From NCBI RefSeq assembly GCF_947499695.1, contig NZ_CANMPQ010000002.1, forward strand, positions 682,001 through 746,000: 64,000 nt of DNA, in the 5' to 3' direction. Source of the DNA: an uncultured Allomuricauda sp. (GTDB lineage: Bacteria; Bacteroidota; Bacteroidia; Flavobacteriales; Flavobacteriaceae). A program made the translations under genes and the position numbers. Position 1 is the first letter of the stretch; every line of letters starts with the position of its first letter. Shown piece after piece: positions 34,808 through 43,760 of the stretch. Below the pieces are notes generated by a model. The model was not told where the DNA came from, made no database searches, and worked only from the letters and a program-made list of their open reading frames with translations.

Positions 34808-34849
34808 ATAAAAGATTTTGGGCACCAGGTTGATTATCATAGCACCCAA
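34808..34849 (-). terminator. Probable terminator downstream of the first SulP gene
   Basis: On the minus strand TTGGGTGCTA pairs with TGGTGCCCAA (three G-T pairs), followed by a T-rich tail. It lies just beyond the stop at 34863. Confidence 0.5.
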
Positions 34850-34862
34850 TTTTGTTTGAGTT

Positions 34863-36716
34863 TTAATGTAAATCTTCAATGTTAGCTGTAATCCAGTCTA
34901 AACAGGGTTGAAAATCCTCAAAAATATCCTCCCTTGGAATTAGGTCTGGAATAATATCGATTCTTTCCATCATATATTTAGGTTGATCGAGAAGACCAAC
35001 AAGCAGTACTTTGATATCTCTTTTGTTGAGGTCCTGTAAAACATCTTCCATTGCATATAATCCTGATTGATCCATATACTGCATACGATCTAAACGGATA
35101 ACAACCGTGGATGCTGTATCCGGTATCTGCTCGGCCAGTTGTTGAAAGTCGCTAGTAGAGCCAAAGAATAGGGGACCTTTAATATGTTTGATAAAAACTT
35201 CCTCCTTCAGTTTTGCCGGGAAGTTTTTCTCATCGGCCCACGGCTGTTCTTTTAGTGGTTTTACATTTGATCTTGTAGCGGTAAGATCTCCGATTTTTTT
35301 CATGAACATTAAAGATGCAATTATCAAACCAATTCCTACTGCATATACCAGGTTCCAAATAGAGGAAAGTACTAACACAGTCAGCATAATGATGACCTCA
35401 GAACTCAATTTAAGAGGTCCAAGACTGATGTCTTTGGGCAAATGTGGGATAGCTTTTAAACCTTTATAATCCATAACTCCAATACCAACGGTTACCAAAA
35501 TTCCAGCTAAAACTGCCGCTGGAATCTGTGAAGCAATGGGTCCTAGAGCCAGCAGAATCACAAGCAAAAGTATACCGGCAATCATACCAGATAAGCGAGT
35601 TTTTCCTCCTGAATTGATATTCACTACGGTTCTAATGGTAGCTCCTGCACCAGGAATTCCACCGAAAACTGCAGCTATAGTGTTTCCAATACCCTGACCT
35701 ACCAATTCCTTATTCGGTTTGTGCTTGGTTTGTGTCATATTATCAGCTACGACAGAAGTTAATAATGAATCAATCGCACCTAAGAGAGATAGTGTTAGAG
35801 CTGTAAAAATGTATGGTGTTATTGCGGAGAGTTTAAACTCGGTAAATATTCCAAGTTGTGGAATAGGAAGTCCCTCTGGGATTTTTTCAATTGGACGGTA
35901 ATCCAATCCAAATCCAACAGCGACTCCTGAAACTACAATTAAAGCAACCAAAGTGCTGGGGACAGCGGTCGTTATTCTTTTGAATCCATAAATGATAATA
36001 ATGGTGGCCAAAGCAAGGGCAAGTTCCAACCAGATGATGTTTTTAACTGCGCGTCCAAGGACCTTAAAGGTGCCCAAAACTCCAGAAGCATCTTTAGCGG
36101 CTAGAGTTTTTGCTTCCTTTTGCATGTCAGCAGGAGTAATTTTATTGGCCCTTCGAATAGTTTCTTCAAAATCTTCCAGCACCAAAATTCCTTCTCCAGC
36201 TTCCTCTCTAAGAATGTTTTCTAAGATTTCTTCTTCAGCTGCCGCTTTAAATTGACTAACATATTCTTCATCTTCTTTTGGATAATAACCGACCGCGGGT
36301 AAAATTTGCGTTACTAAAATGATAACCCCGATTGCAGTCATGAATCCTGAAACTACAGGATAGGGAATATATTTTATATATTTTCCGAGTCCAATAAGGC
36401 CCAATCCAATTTGCATCAATCCCGCTAAAAGGAATACGGCCAAGATAATGGGAAGTGCTTTACCAACATCTCCATCGTGGACGGCTAAAATACCAGCTAT
36501 AATTACCATACTTACAGCAGTCATAGGGGCTGTAGGTCCAGAAATCTGAGTGTTGGTTCCACCAAAAAGAGCGGCAAAGAAGCTAATGAAAATAGCTCCA
36601 TAGAGCCCGGCACTAGGGCCAAGTCCTGAGCTTACACCGAATGCAAGTGCCAATGGCAAAGCAACGATACCGGCGGTGATACCACCAAATAAATCTCCTC
36701 TAAAGTGTTTGAACAT
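34863..36716 (-). CDS. SulP family anion transporter with a large hydrophilic insert
   Basis: A 617-residue inner-membrane transporter. The SLC26/SulP core is clear: DLFGGITAGIVALPLALAFG at the N-terminus, QISGPTAPMTA at about 57-67, ATIRTVVNINSGGKTRLSG later, and a cytoplasmic STAS domain at the C-terminus (MQYMDQSGLYAMEDVL). About 70 charged residues (roughly 144-215, rich in Glu and Lys) are inserted between transmembrane helices; the second SulP protein of this cluster lacks them. The neighbouring carbonic anhydrase suggests bicarbonate as substrate. It has a separate start after the terminator at 36768-36805. Confidence 0.92.
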   Translation of the reverse strand: MFKHFRGDLFGGITAGIVALPLALAFGVSSGLGPSAGLYGAIFISFFAALFGGTNTQISGPTAPMTAVSMVIIAGILAVHDGDVGKALPIILAVFLLAGLMQIGLGLIGLGKYIKYIPYPVVSGFMTAIGVIILVTQILPAVGYYPKEDEEYVSQFKAAAEEEILENILREEAGEGILVLEDFEETIRRANKITPADMQKEAKTLAAKDASGVLGTFKVLGRAVKNIIWLELALALATIIIIYGFKRITTAVPSTLVALIVVSGVAVGFGLDYRPIEKIPEGLPIPQLGIFTEFKLSAITPYIFTALTLSLLGAIDSLLTSVVADNMTQTKHKPNKELVGQGIGNTIAAVFGGIPGAGATIRTVVNINSGGKTRLSGMIAGILLLVILLALGPIASQIPAAVLAGILVTVGIGVMDYKGLKAIPHLPKDISLGPLKLSSEVIIMLTVLVLSSIWNLVYAVGIGLIIASLMFMKKIGDLTATRSNVKPLKEQPWADEKNFPAKLKEEVFIKHIKGPLFFGSTSDFQQLAEQIPDTASTVVIRLDRMQYMDQSGLYAMEDVLQDLNKRDIKVLLVGLLDQPKYMMERIDIIPDLIPREDIFEDFQPCLDWITANIEDLH

Positions 36717-36767
36717 GATGCTGGTCTATTTATTCATTGTAGGAAAGTTAAGATACTAATTTTAAAA

Positions 36768-36805
36768 AACTAAAAAAGGCCAATGAAATGTTAAACACTG
36801 GCCTT
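36768..36805 (-). terminator. Intrinsic terminator after the carbonic anhydrase gene
   Basis: On the minus strand AAGGCCA (36805-36799) pairs with TGGCCTT (36782-36776), followed by a T run. It separates the upstream three-gene group from the first SulP gene. Confidence 0.75.
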
Positions 36806-36831
36806 AATTTGTATGTATTATGTTCTAAAGC

Positions 36832-37458
36832 TTACATATAATGTACTTTTCCGTTGGAAATATCATACATACCACCTACAATCAGAATTTCACCATTGTC
36901 TTCCATTTCCTTGAGAACTGGACTTTGGGTTCTAATGTTATCAATTGTCATTTGCACATTCTTCTCGGCTACGGTATTGACAAAACTGATGTTTTTTGAT
37001 GTTCGCTCAGAAGCATCCGATGGCTCTGTAATGGCATTTACCGCAGGTCTTATTTTGCTAAGCAATTCGGTAAGATTTCCCATTTTAGCATCATCACATG
37101 CCCCTTTAACGGCACCACAAGCGGTATGCCCAAGGACAACTACAATCTTAGTTCCTGCCAACTTGCAAGCAAATTCCATACTGCCCAAAATATCCTCATT
37201 GACAATATTGCCAGCAACTCTTGCACTGAAAATATCACCAACTCCTTGGTCAAAAATCAATTCTGCGGAAACCCTAGAATCAATACAACTCAATATGGTC
37301 GCAAAAGGATACTGCCCAGAAGCGGTTTGTTCTACCTGAACCAATAAATCACGATCAGCTTGATTTTTTTCTACAAACCGCCTGTTGCCCTCTTTTAAAA
37401 GTTCAAGAGCGTTTTGCGGAGATATAGCCGCCTGAGTTTCTTTAGTATGTGCATTCAT
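36832..37458 (-). CDS. Beta-class carbonic anhydrase
   Basis: A 208-residue zinc enzyme interconverting CO2 and bicarbonate. Zinc ligands and dyad: Cys, Asp and Arg in LSCIDSRVSAE at about 57-67, His and Cys in LGHTACGAVKGA at about 112-123. RVAGNIV is also typical. No signal peptide, so cytoplasmic. It lies 5 bases after a universal stress gene and in the same group as a SulP transporter, the usual arrangement for bicarbonate uptake or CO2 trapping. Confidence 0.95.
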   Translation of the reverse strand: MNAHTKETQAAISPQNALELLKEGNRRFVEKNQADRDLLVQVEQTASGQYPFATILSCIDSRVSAELIFDQGVGDIFSARVAGNIVNEDILGSMEFACKLAGTKIVVVLGHTACGAVKGACDDAKMGNLTELLSKIRPAVNAITEPSDASERTSKNISFVNTVAEKNVQMTIDNIRTQSPVLKEMEDNGEILIVGGMYDISNGKVHYM

Positions 37459-37463
37459 AGTTT

Positions 37464-38276
37464 TCAGTTTAATGAGTTATCAAATTTTGCTTTGTGCTTT
37501 CCTGCTAAAACAAAAGGTACATTAAATTTACCAATTACATTTTTAACATTGATATTCGACGTATCATTCAAATCCATGAACAAAAGATCTACGTTTGTTC
37601 TGGCAAGGTAGTTGGACATGTTCTCCAAAGCATCGTCTTGAGGTTCAAAGACATACTCGACCACCGGTTGGTCAGTTTGTTCTTCTTGTGCAAGCTCGTT
37701 TTTACCGTGTTTGATTTTAAACGACTTTAAGGGTTTTGAACTTTGCTTCATTAGTTTCTCCAATAAGTCTGTTTTCATCAAATCAGAGGAACCGTTGAGT
37801 GTTCCTAAGGAGAGCTCTTGGTTATTTCTGAAAACTTGCTCATGAGATGCAATCATCACCAGTCCATCAAAAGTCGTTAAGACATGTTTTGTGATGTTGT
37901 TCCCCAAAAAATTTAATGGAGAGGATTTTCTTTGACCCAAAACAATGATGTCCGGACCGAATTCTTTTATTTTTTTATTGACTTCATCCTTGACATTCCC
38001 AACCTTAAAAGAGGTGTCAATGCTTACCCCTTGGTCTTCCATAATTGGACTTACCAAACCTTTGATTTGGTTTTTTGTTGACTTATAGGTATCGTTGATA
38101 GACCTTACCGCAGATAACTGATTGTCCTGCTTTACAACACCCAATGGTTGCTTTACATGCAGCAATGCAATTTCTCCACCGATCATTTTTGCCAAACTGG
38201 CGGTATTTTTCAAAATGGTTTTGCTTGTTTTTCTCAAATCTGAGAGCACCAATATTCTATAATTTTTATTTTCCAT
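37464..38276 (-). CDS. Universal stress protein family protein in the carbonate cluster
   Basis: A 270-residue UspA-like protein. The first domain starts YRILVLSDLRKTSKTILKN and contains ALLHVKQ, and the later PDIIVLGQRKSSPLNFLGN, then ITKHVLTTFDGLVMIASH, matches the loop region of UspA with the ATP motif degraded. The C-terminal half is divergent and includes MDLNDTSN. It is sandwiched between a SulP gene (11-base gap) and the carbonic anhydrase gene, so it may regulate transport, but no evidence shows how. Confidence 0.78.
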   Translation of the reverse strand: MENKNYRILVLSDLRKTSKTILKNTASLAKMIGGEIALLHVKQPLGVVKQDNQLSAVRSINDTYKSTKNQIKGLVSPIMEDQGVSIDTSFKVGNVKDEVNKKIKEFGPDIIVLGQRKSSPLNFLGNNITKHVLTTFDGLVMIASHEQVFRNNQELSLGTLNGSSDLMKTDLLEKLMKQSSKPLKSFKIKHGKNELAQEEQTDQPVVEYVFEPQDDALENMSNYLARTNVDLLFMDLNDTSNINVKNVIGKFNVPFVLAGKHKAKFDNSLN

Positions 38277-38287
38277 GATTTATTATT

Positions 38288-39880
38288 TTAATTTAAACTT
38301 GGATTTGGTTTTGGTCGGGTTCTGAAGAACTCGATGTAACTAGCTGGATTTTCCTCTATACCTCGTTCCGAAACTAATTGAATGTCTATGTTTCGTTGCT
38401 TAGCTTTTAAGGCGAAATCTTCAAGAATTTCTATGATATCATTGTCCAGATACCTGGTATTAAAAACATTAAGTTCCAGGTAGGTGTCATTAGGAAGGCT
38501 GTCTAGTTCCTTAAGTATAGCTCCTTTGTTAAAGAAGGTTACTTCTTCGGCCAAGGTCATTTTGATTTTGTGCTTGCCATTACTTTTATCCTCGATATGA
38601 AGGAAATGTGAATTTTGGTAGCTCTTCAATAAAATCACCACAATACCTACCATTAGACCCAACCCTATTCCTATTAGAAGGTCGGTAAAAACAATACCAA
38701 AAACGGTAACCGTGAAAGGAATAAATTGTTTCCAGCCCAACTTGTACATTTTTTTGAACAAGGCAGGTTTAGCTAATTTATAACCTACAATTAGTAGAAT
38801 TGAAGCCAAAACAGAAAGAGGAATCATATTCAGCAATCTGGGAATCAACAATACTGAGATCAAAAGGAAGAAACCATGAATAATGGCGGAAGCTTTTGTT
38901 CTTCCACCAGATTGGATGTTCGCCGAACTTCTTACAATTACTTGGGTTACTGGAAGTCCTCCTAATAAGCCTGAAATACTATTTCCAACGCCTTGCGCCA
39001 ATAACTCTTTGTTTGTCGGAGTCGTTCTTTTAAAAGGATCTAATTTATCGGTGGCTTCGACACATAATAGCGTTTCCAAACTTGCTACCAAGGCTATGGT
39101 GAATGCTGTCACCCATATTTCTGAACGACCTATTACCGCAAAATTTGGAAAGCTTAACAGATTACCTAAAGATTCCACGCTTTCGGGGACCGGAACGCTC
39201 ACCAGTAAGTCTTTGCTTATACCCCATACAGAGTTATCTTGGGTGAACAAAAAATACACAATACCCAACACAACTGCCACTAACGGACCCTGTACCAATT
39301 GAAATATTTTGGCTTTTTTACTTAGCACTCTATCCCATAGTATTAGGATGAGTAAAGCAACAACAGCAATGATTGTTGCTCCAGGGCTAATAAAATTAAG
39401 TGCGTTTATGATTTCACTAAAGGTGTTTTCACCATCTACCTGAAAAAAGGCAAAATCCCCTTCTGGATCTGAACTATATCCAAAGAAATGTGGAATCTGT
39501 TTTAGAATGATAATAATTCCGATTCCTGTCAGCATTCCTTTGATCACAGAGGATGGAAAGTAATACGCAATTACACCAGCTTTTAATATGCTGAATACTA
39601 TTTGGATTAGCCCGCCAAGAACAACGGCCACCAAGAAATTTTCAAAACCACCAAGGGTTCCTATGGCTGTTAAAACAATCGCGGCCAAACCAGCAGCTGG
39701 TCCACTAACACCGATTTGGGACCCACTGAGCGCCCCTACAATAATTCCTCCAACAATACCCGCAATAAGTCCTGAAAACAGAGGAGCACCACTAGCCAAG
39801 GCTATTCCTAAACATAATGGTAACGCCACAAAGAATACTACGATACTTGCTGGCAAGTCGTTTTTTATATACTTGAACAT
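38288..39880 (-). CDS. SulP family anion transporter
   Basis: A 530-residue inner-membrane transporter: N-terminal KNDLPASIVVFFVALPLCLG, QIGVSGPAAGLAA at about 56-68, VIVRSSANIQSGGRTKASA at about 315-333, and a STAS-like C-terminal domain (YLELNVFNTRYLDNDIIEIL at about 460-479). This resembles BicA/DauA-type bicarbonate or dicarboxylate SulP proteins; the linked carbonic anhydrase points to bicarbonate, as inference. First gene of the minus-strand group, with a 79-base gap to the next upstream gene. Confidence 0.92.
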   Translation of the reverse strand: MFKYIKNDLPASIVVFFVALPLCLGIALASGAPLFSGLIAGIVGGIIVGALSGSQIGVSGPAAGLAAIVLTAIGTLGGFENFLVAVVLGGLIQIVFSILKAGVIAYYFPSSVIKGMLTGIGIIIILKQIPHFFGYSSDPEGDFAFFQVDGENTFSEIINALNFISPGATIIAVVALLILILWDRVLSKKAKIFQLVQGPLVAVVLGIVYFLFTQDNSVWGISKDLLVSVPVPESVESLGNLLSFPNFAVIGRSEIWVTAFTIALVASLETLLCVEATDKLDPFKRTTPTNKELLAQGVGNSISGLLGGLPVTQVIVRSSANIQSGGRTKASAIIHGFFLLISVLLIPRLLNMIPLSVLASILLIVGYKLAKPALFKKMYKLGWKQFIPFTVTVFGIVFTDLLIGIGLGLMVGIVVILLKSYQNSHFLHIEDKSNGKHKIKMTLAEEVTFFNKGAILKELDSLPNDTYLELNVFNTRYLDNDIIEILEDFALKAKQRNIDIQLVSERGIEENPASYIEFFRTRPKPNPSLN

Positions 39881-39959
39881 GATAATAAATAAGTTGCGCC
39901 CCCTACTTAGTTTTTAGGTCGGAGACAATTGAAAATTGATTTAATAAAAAGTATGGAGG

Positions 39960-40268
39960 TTAAACCAATTTCCGAGGAGGGGGAAGCAGAATTTCGGAGT
40001 GAAATTCTAATACGGAGAAGCGATATCCTGTATCACTGATGCTCCTATTTGAGTCAAGAGTTCCGTCCAAAGAGGAAATTTGATCGAGGAATAAATTCTT
40101 CTCGTCAAACTTTTTTTCGGTTTCTTTTTCTTTACCCTTCTTTTCCTCAGGAGTATCCACATAAGCCATTAACTCGCAATCTCTGTCCAATAAAGGCAAT
40201 ACAGAGGGAGCCAATATGGAAAATATTAGCATAAAGCAGATTAATGGATGCGCAATGGTCTTAAGCAA
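39960..40268 (-). CDS. Small secreted or membrane-anchored hypothetical protein
   Basis: A 102-residue protein. The N-terminus MLKTIAHPLICFMLIFSILAP is a signal peptide or membrane anchor. The rest is very polar with a Lys/Glu run (EEKKGKEKETEKKFDEKN) and ends with a proline-rich tail (LLPPPRKLV). I recognise no domain. It lies between the SulP group and the Bat operon, each side separated by about 60-80 bases, on the same strand as both. Confidence 0.6.
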   Translation of the reverse strand: MLKTIAHPLICFMLIFSILAPSVLPLLDRDCELMAYVDTPEEKKGKEKETEKKFDEKNLFLDQISSLDGTLDSNRSISDTGYRFSVLEFHSEILLPPPRKLV

Positions 40269-40324
40269 ATGGGATCTTTTTGGCTAAAATAAGTTTTAAC
40301 AATGATTTTTCTGTTAAATAAATT

Positions 40325-41089
40325 TTAAAAATTCTTCAACAATCTAAGATTTTCTTCAAGCATCCAACCCGTTTGTCCGTCAGCAATTCGGACTTTGTTC
40401 CAATTATTGAAGCGTTCCAAAACATTTACCTTGGTGCCTTCATGCAATGTAAAGACAGCTTCACTGTTGGCATTAGGTTCAGAAGTTACCTTGATTTCTT
40501 TGCTAAAAACGATTGCAGGATTGTCATTTTTAAAATCTTGATATTGTAAATAGGCGAGCAGAATACAAACTCCACCTAGGATTAATGAAAAAATACCTGT
40601 TGTAAAAGCAATTCGCTTATGGGTGGCGTAACGCAAAAAGAAATAAGCGAGATAAGCCAACACAAATAGAATAATCAATGAAATTGCTACATACGACCAT
40701 TGGTCAAACGATAAGAAATTGACCAAGTTTTCGTAGGCCTGTCCGAGTTCCGTTTTGGGCATCTTTTCAACAGCATCAAGTCGCATATTTTGTGCGTAGC
40801 TTAGATTGTTGAGTATTTCGCTGTCGTTTGGTTTTAGCAGAAGTGCCTTTTCATAATAGTAAATACTGGGTCCAATGGCATTTAACTTGTAATGGCAGTT
40901 TCCAAGGTTAAAATACAGCTCGGCGGAATGCTCTCCGTTCTCAAGAATTTTCTCGTAGCTTTCTATGGATTTTGAATATTCACCTTTATTATATTGCTCG
41001 GTAGCACGATTGAATAGCGCGGTGTTCTGTGATGTCCCAATATAGAATGAGAAAAAACAAACCAGGATGACCAATTTTTTCATATTCAT
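40325..41089 (-). CDS. batE: BatE: TPR and SH3-like membrane protein
   Basis: A 254-residue protein, last of the Bat operon. A signal peptide is followed by TPR repeats (NRATEQYNKGEYSKSIESY, ELYFNLGNCHYKLN) at about 27-95, two transmembrane segments at about 138-185, and a C-terminal SH3-like domain (VFTLHEGTKVNVLERFNNW, TGWMLEENLRLL). Bat proteins are linked to aerotolerance in Bacteroides and to envelope stress; exact action is unknown. Its ATG overlaps the batD stop by 4 bases. Confidence 0.88.
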   Translation of the reverse strand: MNMKKLVILVCFFSFYIGTSQNTALFNRATEQYNKGEYSKSIESYEKILENGEHSAELYFNLGNCHYKLNAIGPSIYYYEKALLLKPNDSEILNNLSYAQNMRLDAVEKMPKTELGQAYENLVNFLSFDQWSYVAISLIILFVLAYLAYFFLRYATHKRIAFTTGIFSLILGGVCILLAYLQYQDFKNDNPAIVFSKEIKVTSEPNANSEAVFTLHEGTKVNVLERFNNWNKVRIADGQTGWMLEENLRLLKNF

Positions 41090-42876
41090 AAATGTTTGTC
41101 CATTTTAGAAATCACTTCACTCGCCTTTTCGTAATCGTTCTGCATCTGTACATCTGAAAATGGACTATAACGTGCCATTTCACAGCTTTTGAGCAAACTG
41201 ATAAAGCCTTCAAGATCAGATAAGGCTACGCCTTTTTGTGTCAGGATATCTGTGATTTTCTCCTTACTGAATTCGGATGTTTCAATTTTCAATTTCGCTT
41301 TCAGGTAGTTATGAAGGCCCTTTTCCAGAGCTACGTAAAATGCCTCCTTGTTGCCCAATTCTTTCTTTGCAGTAGAAAGATACTTTCTTGCAAGCTTGTT
41401 GGCTCTTTTTATTTTATTCCCTGCCACGTCGCTCGCGATAGCTTCCCTTTTCTTGAATGAAAAAACCGCTATTGGAATAAGCAATAATGGCGCAAATAGG
41501 AAAAGATAGAACTTGTTTGAACCAAAAAAGTAGTTGGTTCCAATCTTCGTGAGATTCGGTCTAATTTTAATAAAATGAAACTGCTTTCCCGTAGGGACTA
41601 CAAATTTTTGATTGGGATTGGAAACCACACTATTATCTGAGGTGGAACTAACAGGACCTTCTAAGACCTCAATGTTGATTTCTTCAGATTCGAGGGTTAC
41701 GTATTTTTTACTCTTCGGATTGAAATAACTAAAAGAGATACTTGGAATCGGATATTTCCCCCGATATGCGGGAACAATGGTATAATTGTTTGTCACCTTA
41801 CCTTCCATGCCGCTACTGAGAGTTCGAACCTTTTCATCATACTCTGGCTCATATACCTCAAGCGCACTGGGCAATTCAGGTTCTGGCAACTGGAAAAGTT
41901 TAAGGTTTCCTTTTCCTGTTACTTCTACTTTAGCCTGCAATGATTCTGAGGCATTAAGTTGCTTTTTGCTGGCGGAAACAGAAAATTCGAAATCACCAAC
42001 GGCGCCTCCAAAATTGGCTGGTTTTCCAGCTTCTGGCAATGTTTTTACCTGTAATGTTCTTCTTCCAGCGGAAACTGTTTTGCTAGCCTGCTTATAAATC
42101 CGTCCACCAAAAAAGTCACGCCGGTTTGTGGGAACGTCCACAAAAATTTCCAAGGAAAGTGGTTCCAACTCCAGGCTTCCTGATTTTTGCGGATAGAGGA
42201 CTACCCTTTTCAATATTACATACCGATAGGGCTTTCCCTTGTAAGTGCCATTTTGTGCTGTATGTTTGGTGACTGGAATATCTTGGCTCCAGAAATTGTT
42301 GTATTTAGGATTATCCAGGGGGCGATAGTTCGTCACGCTAATATCCGGACTAACGTATAGTTTGTATACAACAGTTACTGCTTCGTTCAAATAAGGATTG
42401 GATTTGGAAACTTCAGCAACTAAATGAAGATTTTCATCGGCGACATCATCTACTGTTTTGGAATCATTTGGTTTATCAACAGCCGCCGTAACCTCTACTG
42501 TTTTGGGCAAGGTTTTATAGGTCTCGCCGTCAATCTCAATGGTGGCCTGTTTGATTGAGAACTTCCCGCGTGCAGTGGGTACAAGGATATAGGAATATGA
42601 TTTTGAAAAACTCCGTTTTCCGTTGATCCATGATGAGCTTATGGATTGTGATGGTCCCATGACCACCTTAAAACCTTGAAACGGCGGGGGATTAAAATTA
42701 TCCCCATCCTTGTTCATGGTAAATTCTACCCGAAGACGTTCGTTGATGCCCAGTTTTTCCTTGCTCAGTTTCATTTCAAACGAAACCTCTGCTTCTTGGG
42801 CATACGCATGAGTTCCTAAATAGAGGAACACTTGAATAAGTATTAAAAATTTGCCCCAAGACTTATACATCACCAA
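41086..42876 (-). CDS. batD: BatD: Bat operon oxygen-tolerance protein
   Basis: A 596-residue protein with a signal peptide (LGTHAYAQ), several extracytoplasmic Ig-like beta domains (starting EVSFEMKLSKEKLGINERL), one transmembrane segment at about 455-475 and a cytoplasmic helical tail with KYLSTAKKELGNKEAFYVAL. This is the BatD/DUF3999-like oxygen-tolerance family. It overlaps batC by 7 bases and batE by 4, so the proteins are made together. Confidence 0.88.
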   Translation of the reverse strand: MVMYKSWGKFLILIQVFLYLGTHAYAQEAEVSFEMKLSKEKLGINERLRVEFTMNKDGDNFNPPPFQGFKVVMGPSQSISSSWINGKRSFSKSYSYILVPTARGKFSIKQATIEIDGETYKTLPKTVEVTAAVDKPNDSKTVDDVADENLHLVAEVSKSNPYLNEAVTVVYKLYVSPDISVTNYRPLDNPKYNNFWSQDIPVTKHTAQNGTYKGKPYRYVILKRVVLYPQKSGSLELEPLSLEIFVDVPTNRRDFFGGRIYKQASKTVSAGRRTLQVKTLPEAGKPANFGGAVGDFEFSVSASKKQLNASESLQAKVEVTGKGNLKLFQLPEPELPSALEVYEPEYDEKVRTLSSGMEGKVTNNYTIVPAYRGKYPIPSISFSYFNPKSKKYVTLESEEINIEVLEGPVSSTSDNSVVSNPNQKFVVPTGKQFHFIKIRPNLTKIGTNYFFGSNKFYLFLFAPLLLIPIAVFSFKKREAIASDVAGNKIKRANKLARKYLSTAKKELGNKEAFYVALEKGLHNYLKAKLKIETSEFSKEKITDILTQKGVALSDLEGFISLLKSCEMARYSPFSDVQMQNDYEKASEVISKMDKHL

Positions 42877-43760
42877 TCTTTCTCGTTTTTTACTTTTTTC
42901 CCACGGACTTTTCTAGCTTCCATTTTTTCCTGGACTTTCTTTTCCTCGTTCTGCATTGCTTCTAACAGATTTTGAATCTGCTGTTTTGAAAGCTGATTTG
43001 GTCTGGGTTGTTGTTTTTGCTCTTCAGGCTGATCACCTTCATTGGGCTTTTTTTCTTGTTCTTTCTTTTCATCTCCATCACCTTCTTTATTTTCTTCAGG
43101 CTTATTTTCTCCATTATCACCTTCATCGCCTTTATCCTTGTTTTCCTTATCATCTTGATCACCCTCCTTGTCCTTATCGTTATCGCCTTCGTTATTCTGA
43201 TCTTGGTTTTTGTCCTTTTGATCTTGTTGATCCTGATTGTCCTTATTATCTTGATCTTGGTTGTTTTGCTCGTCCTGCTGTTTTTCCAACATCTTTTTGG
43301 CCAATGCTAAATTATAACGGGTCTCATCATCATTTGGATTGTTTCGCAAGGCTTCCTTATATGCATCCACTGCCTGTTGATAGTCCTTCTTTTTCATGAG
43401 TACGTTGCCCATGTTGTGAAAGGCCTTATGTTTTTGCGGTTTCTCCTTTGTCTTTTCACCAGTTTGCTTAAACCGACCAAAAGCTTCACCATAACTTTCT
43501 CTATTGTAATAAGCAGTTCCAAGATTAAATGGGGCTACAGTATTCTCATCACTTTTTGATATAGCCTTACGGTAATCTGATTCGGCTGTGGGAAAATCAT
43601 TTGCTGTAAGCTCTTTGTTAGCTTCCCAGGTTAGGTCGGTAGAGTTCCTTAATGCTTTCTGAGCTTTTTTAGCAGCCTCATCATCTTGCGCATGTGTCAC
43701 TACTACAGTACAAATGAGCATGGCAAACAATAATCTTATCTTATGCATCATCATGTTCAT
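42870..43760 (-). CDS. batC: BatC: TPR protein with long acidic linker
   Basis: A 296-residue protein. A signal peptide (start may be one of three Met codons) ends near THAQ. Three TPR repeats follow to about residue 155 (VAPFNLGTAYYNRESYGEAF, HNMGNVLMKKKDYQQAVDAY). The next 100 residues are a low-complexity linker of Asp, Glu, Asn, Gln and Lys, and the C-terminus (SKQQIQNLLEAMQNEEKKVQ) is helical and basic. TPRs probably bind BatA/BatB. It overlaps batB by 20 bases. Confidence 0.88.
   Translation of the reverse strand: MNMMMHKIRLLFAMLICTVVVTHAQDDEAAKKAQKALRNSTDLTWEANKELTANDFPTAESDYRKAISKSDENTVAPFNLGTAYYNRESYGEAFGRFKQTGEKTKEKPQKHKAFHNMGNVLMKKKDYQQAVDAYKEALRNNPNDDETRYNLALAKKMLEKQQDEQNNQDQDNKDNQDQQDQKDKNQDQNNEGDNDKDKEGDQDDKENKDKGDEGDNGENKPEENKEGDGDEKKEQEKKPNEGDQPEEQKQQPRPNQLSKQQIQNLLEAMQNEEKKVQEKMEARKVRGKKVKNEKDW

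Noticed and set aside
43008-43310. Plus-strand hydrophobic 100-residue open frame opposite batC
   Set aside because: It is the antisense of the Asp/Lys/Gln-rich BatC linker, which reads as Leu, Ile and Val on the other strand.
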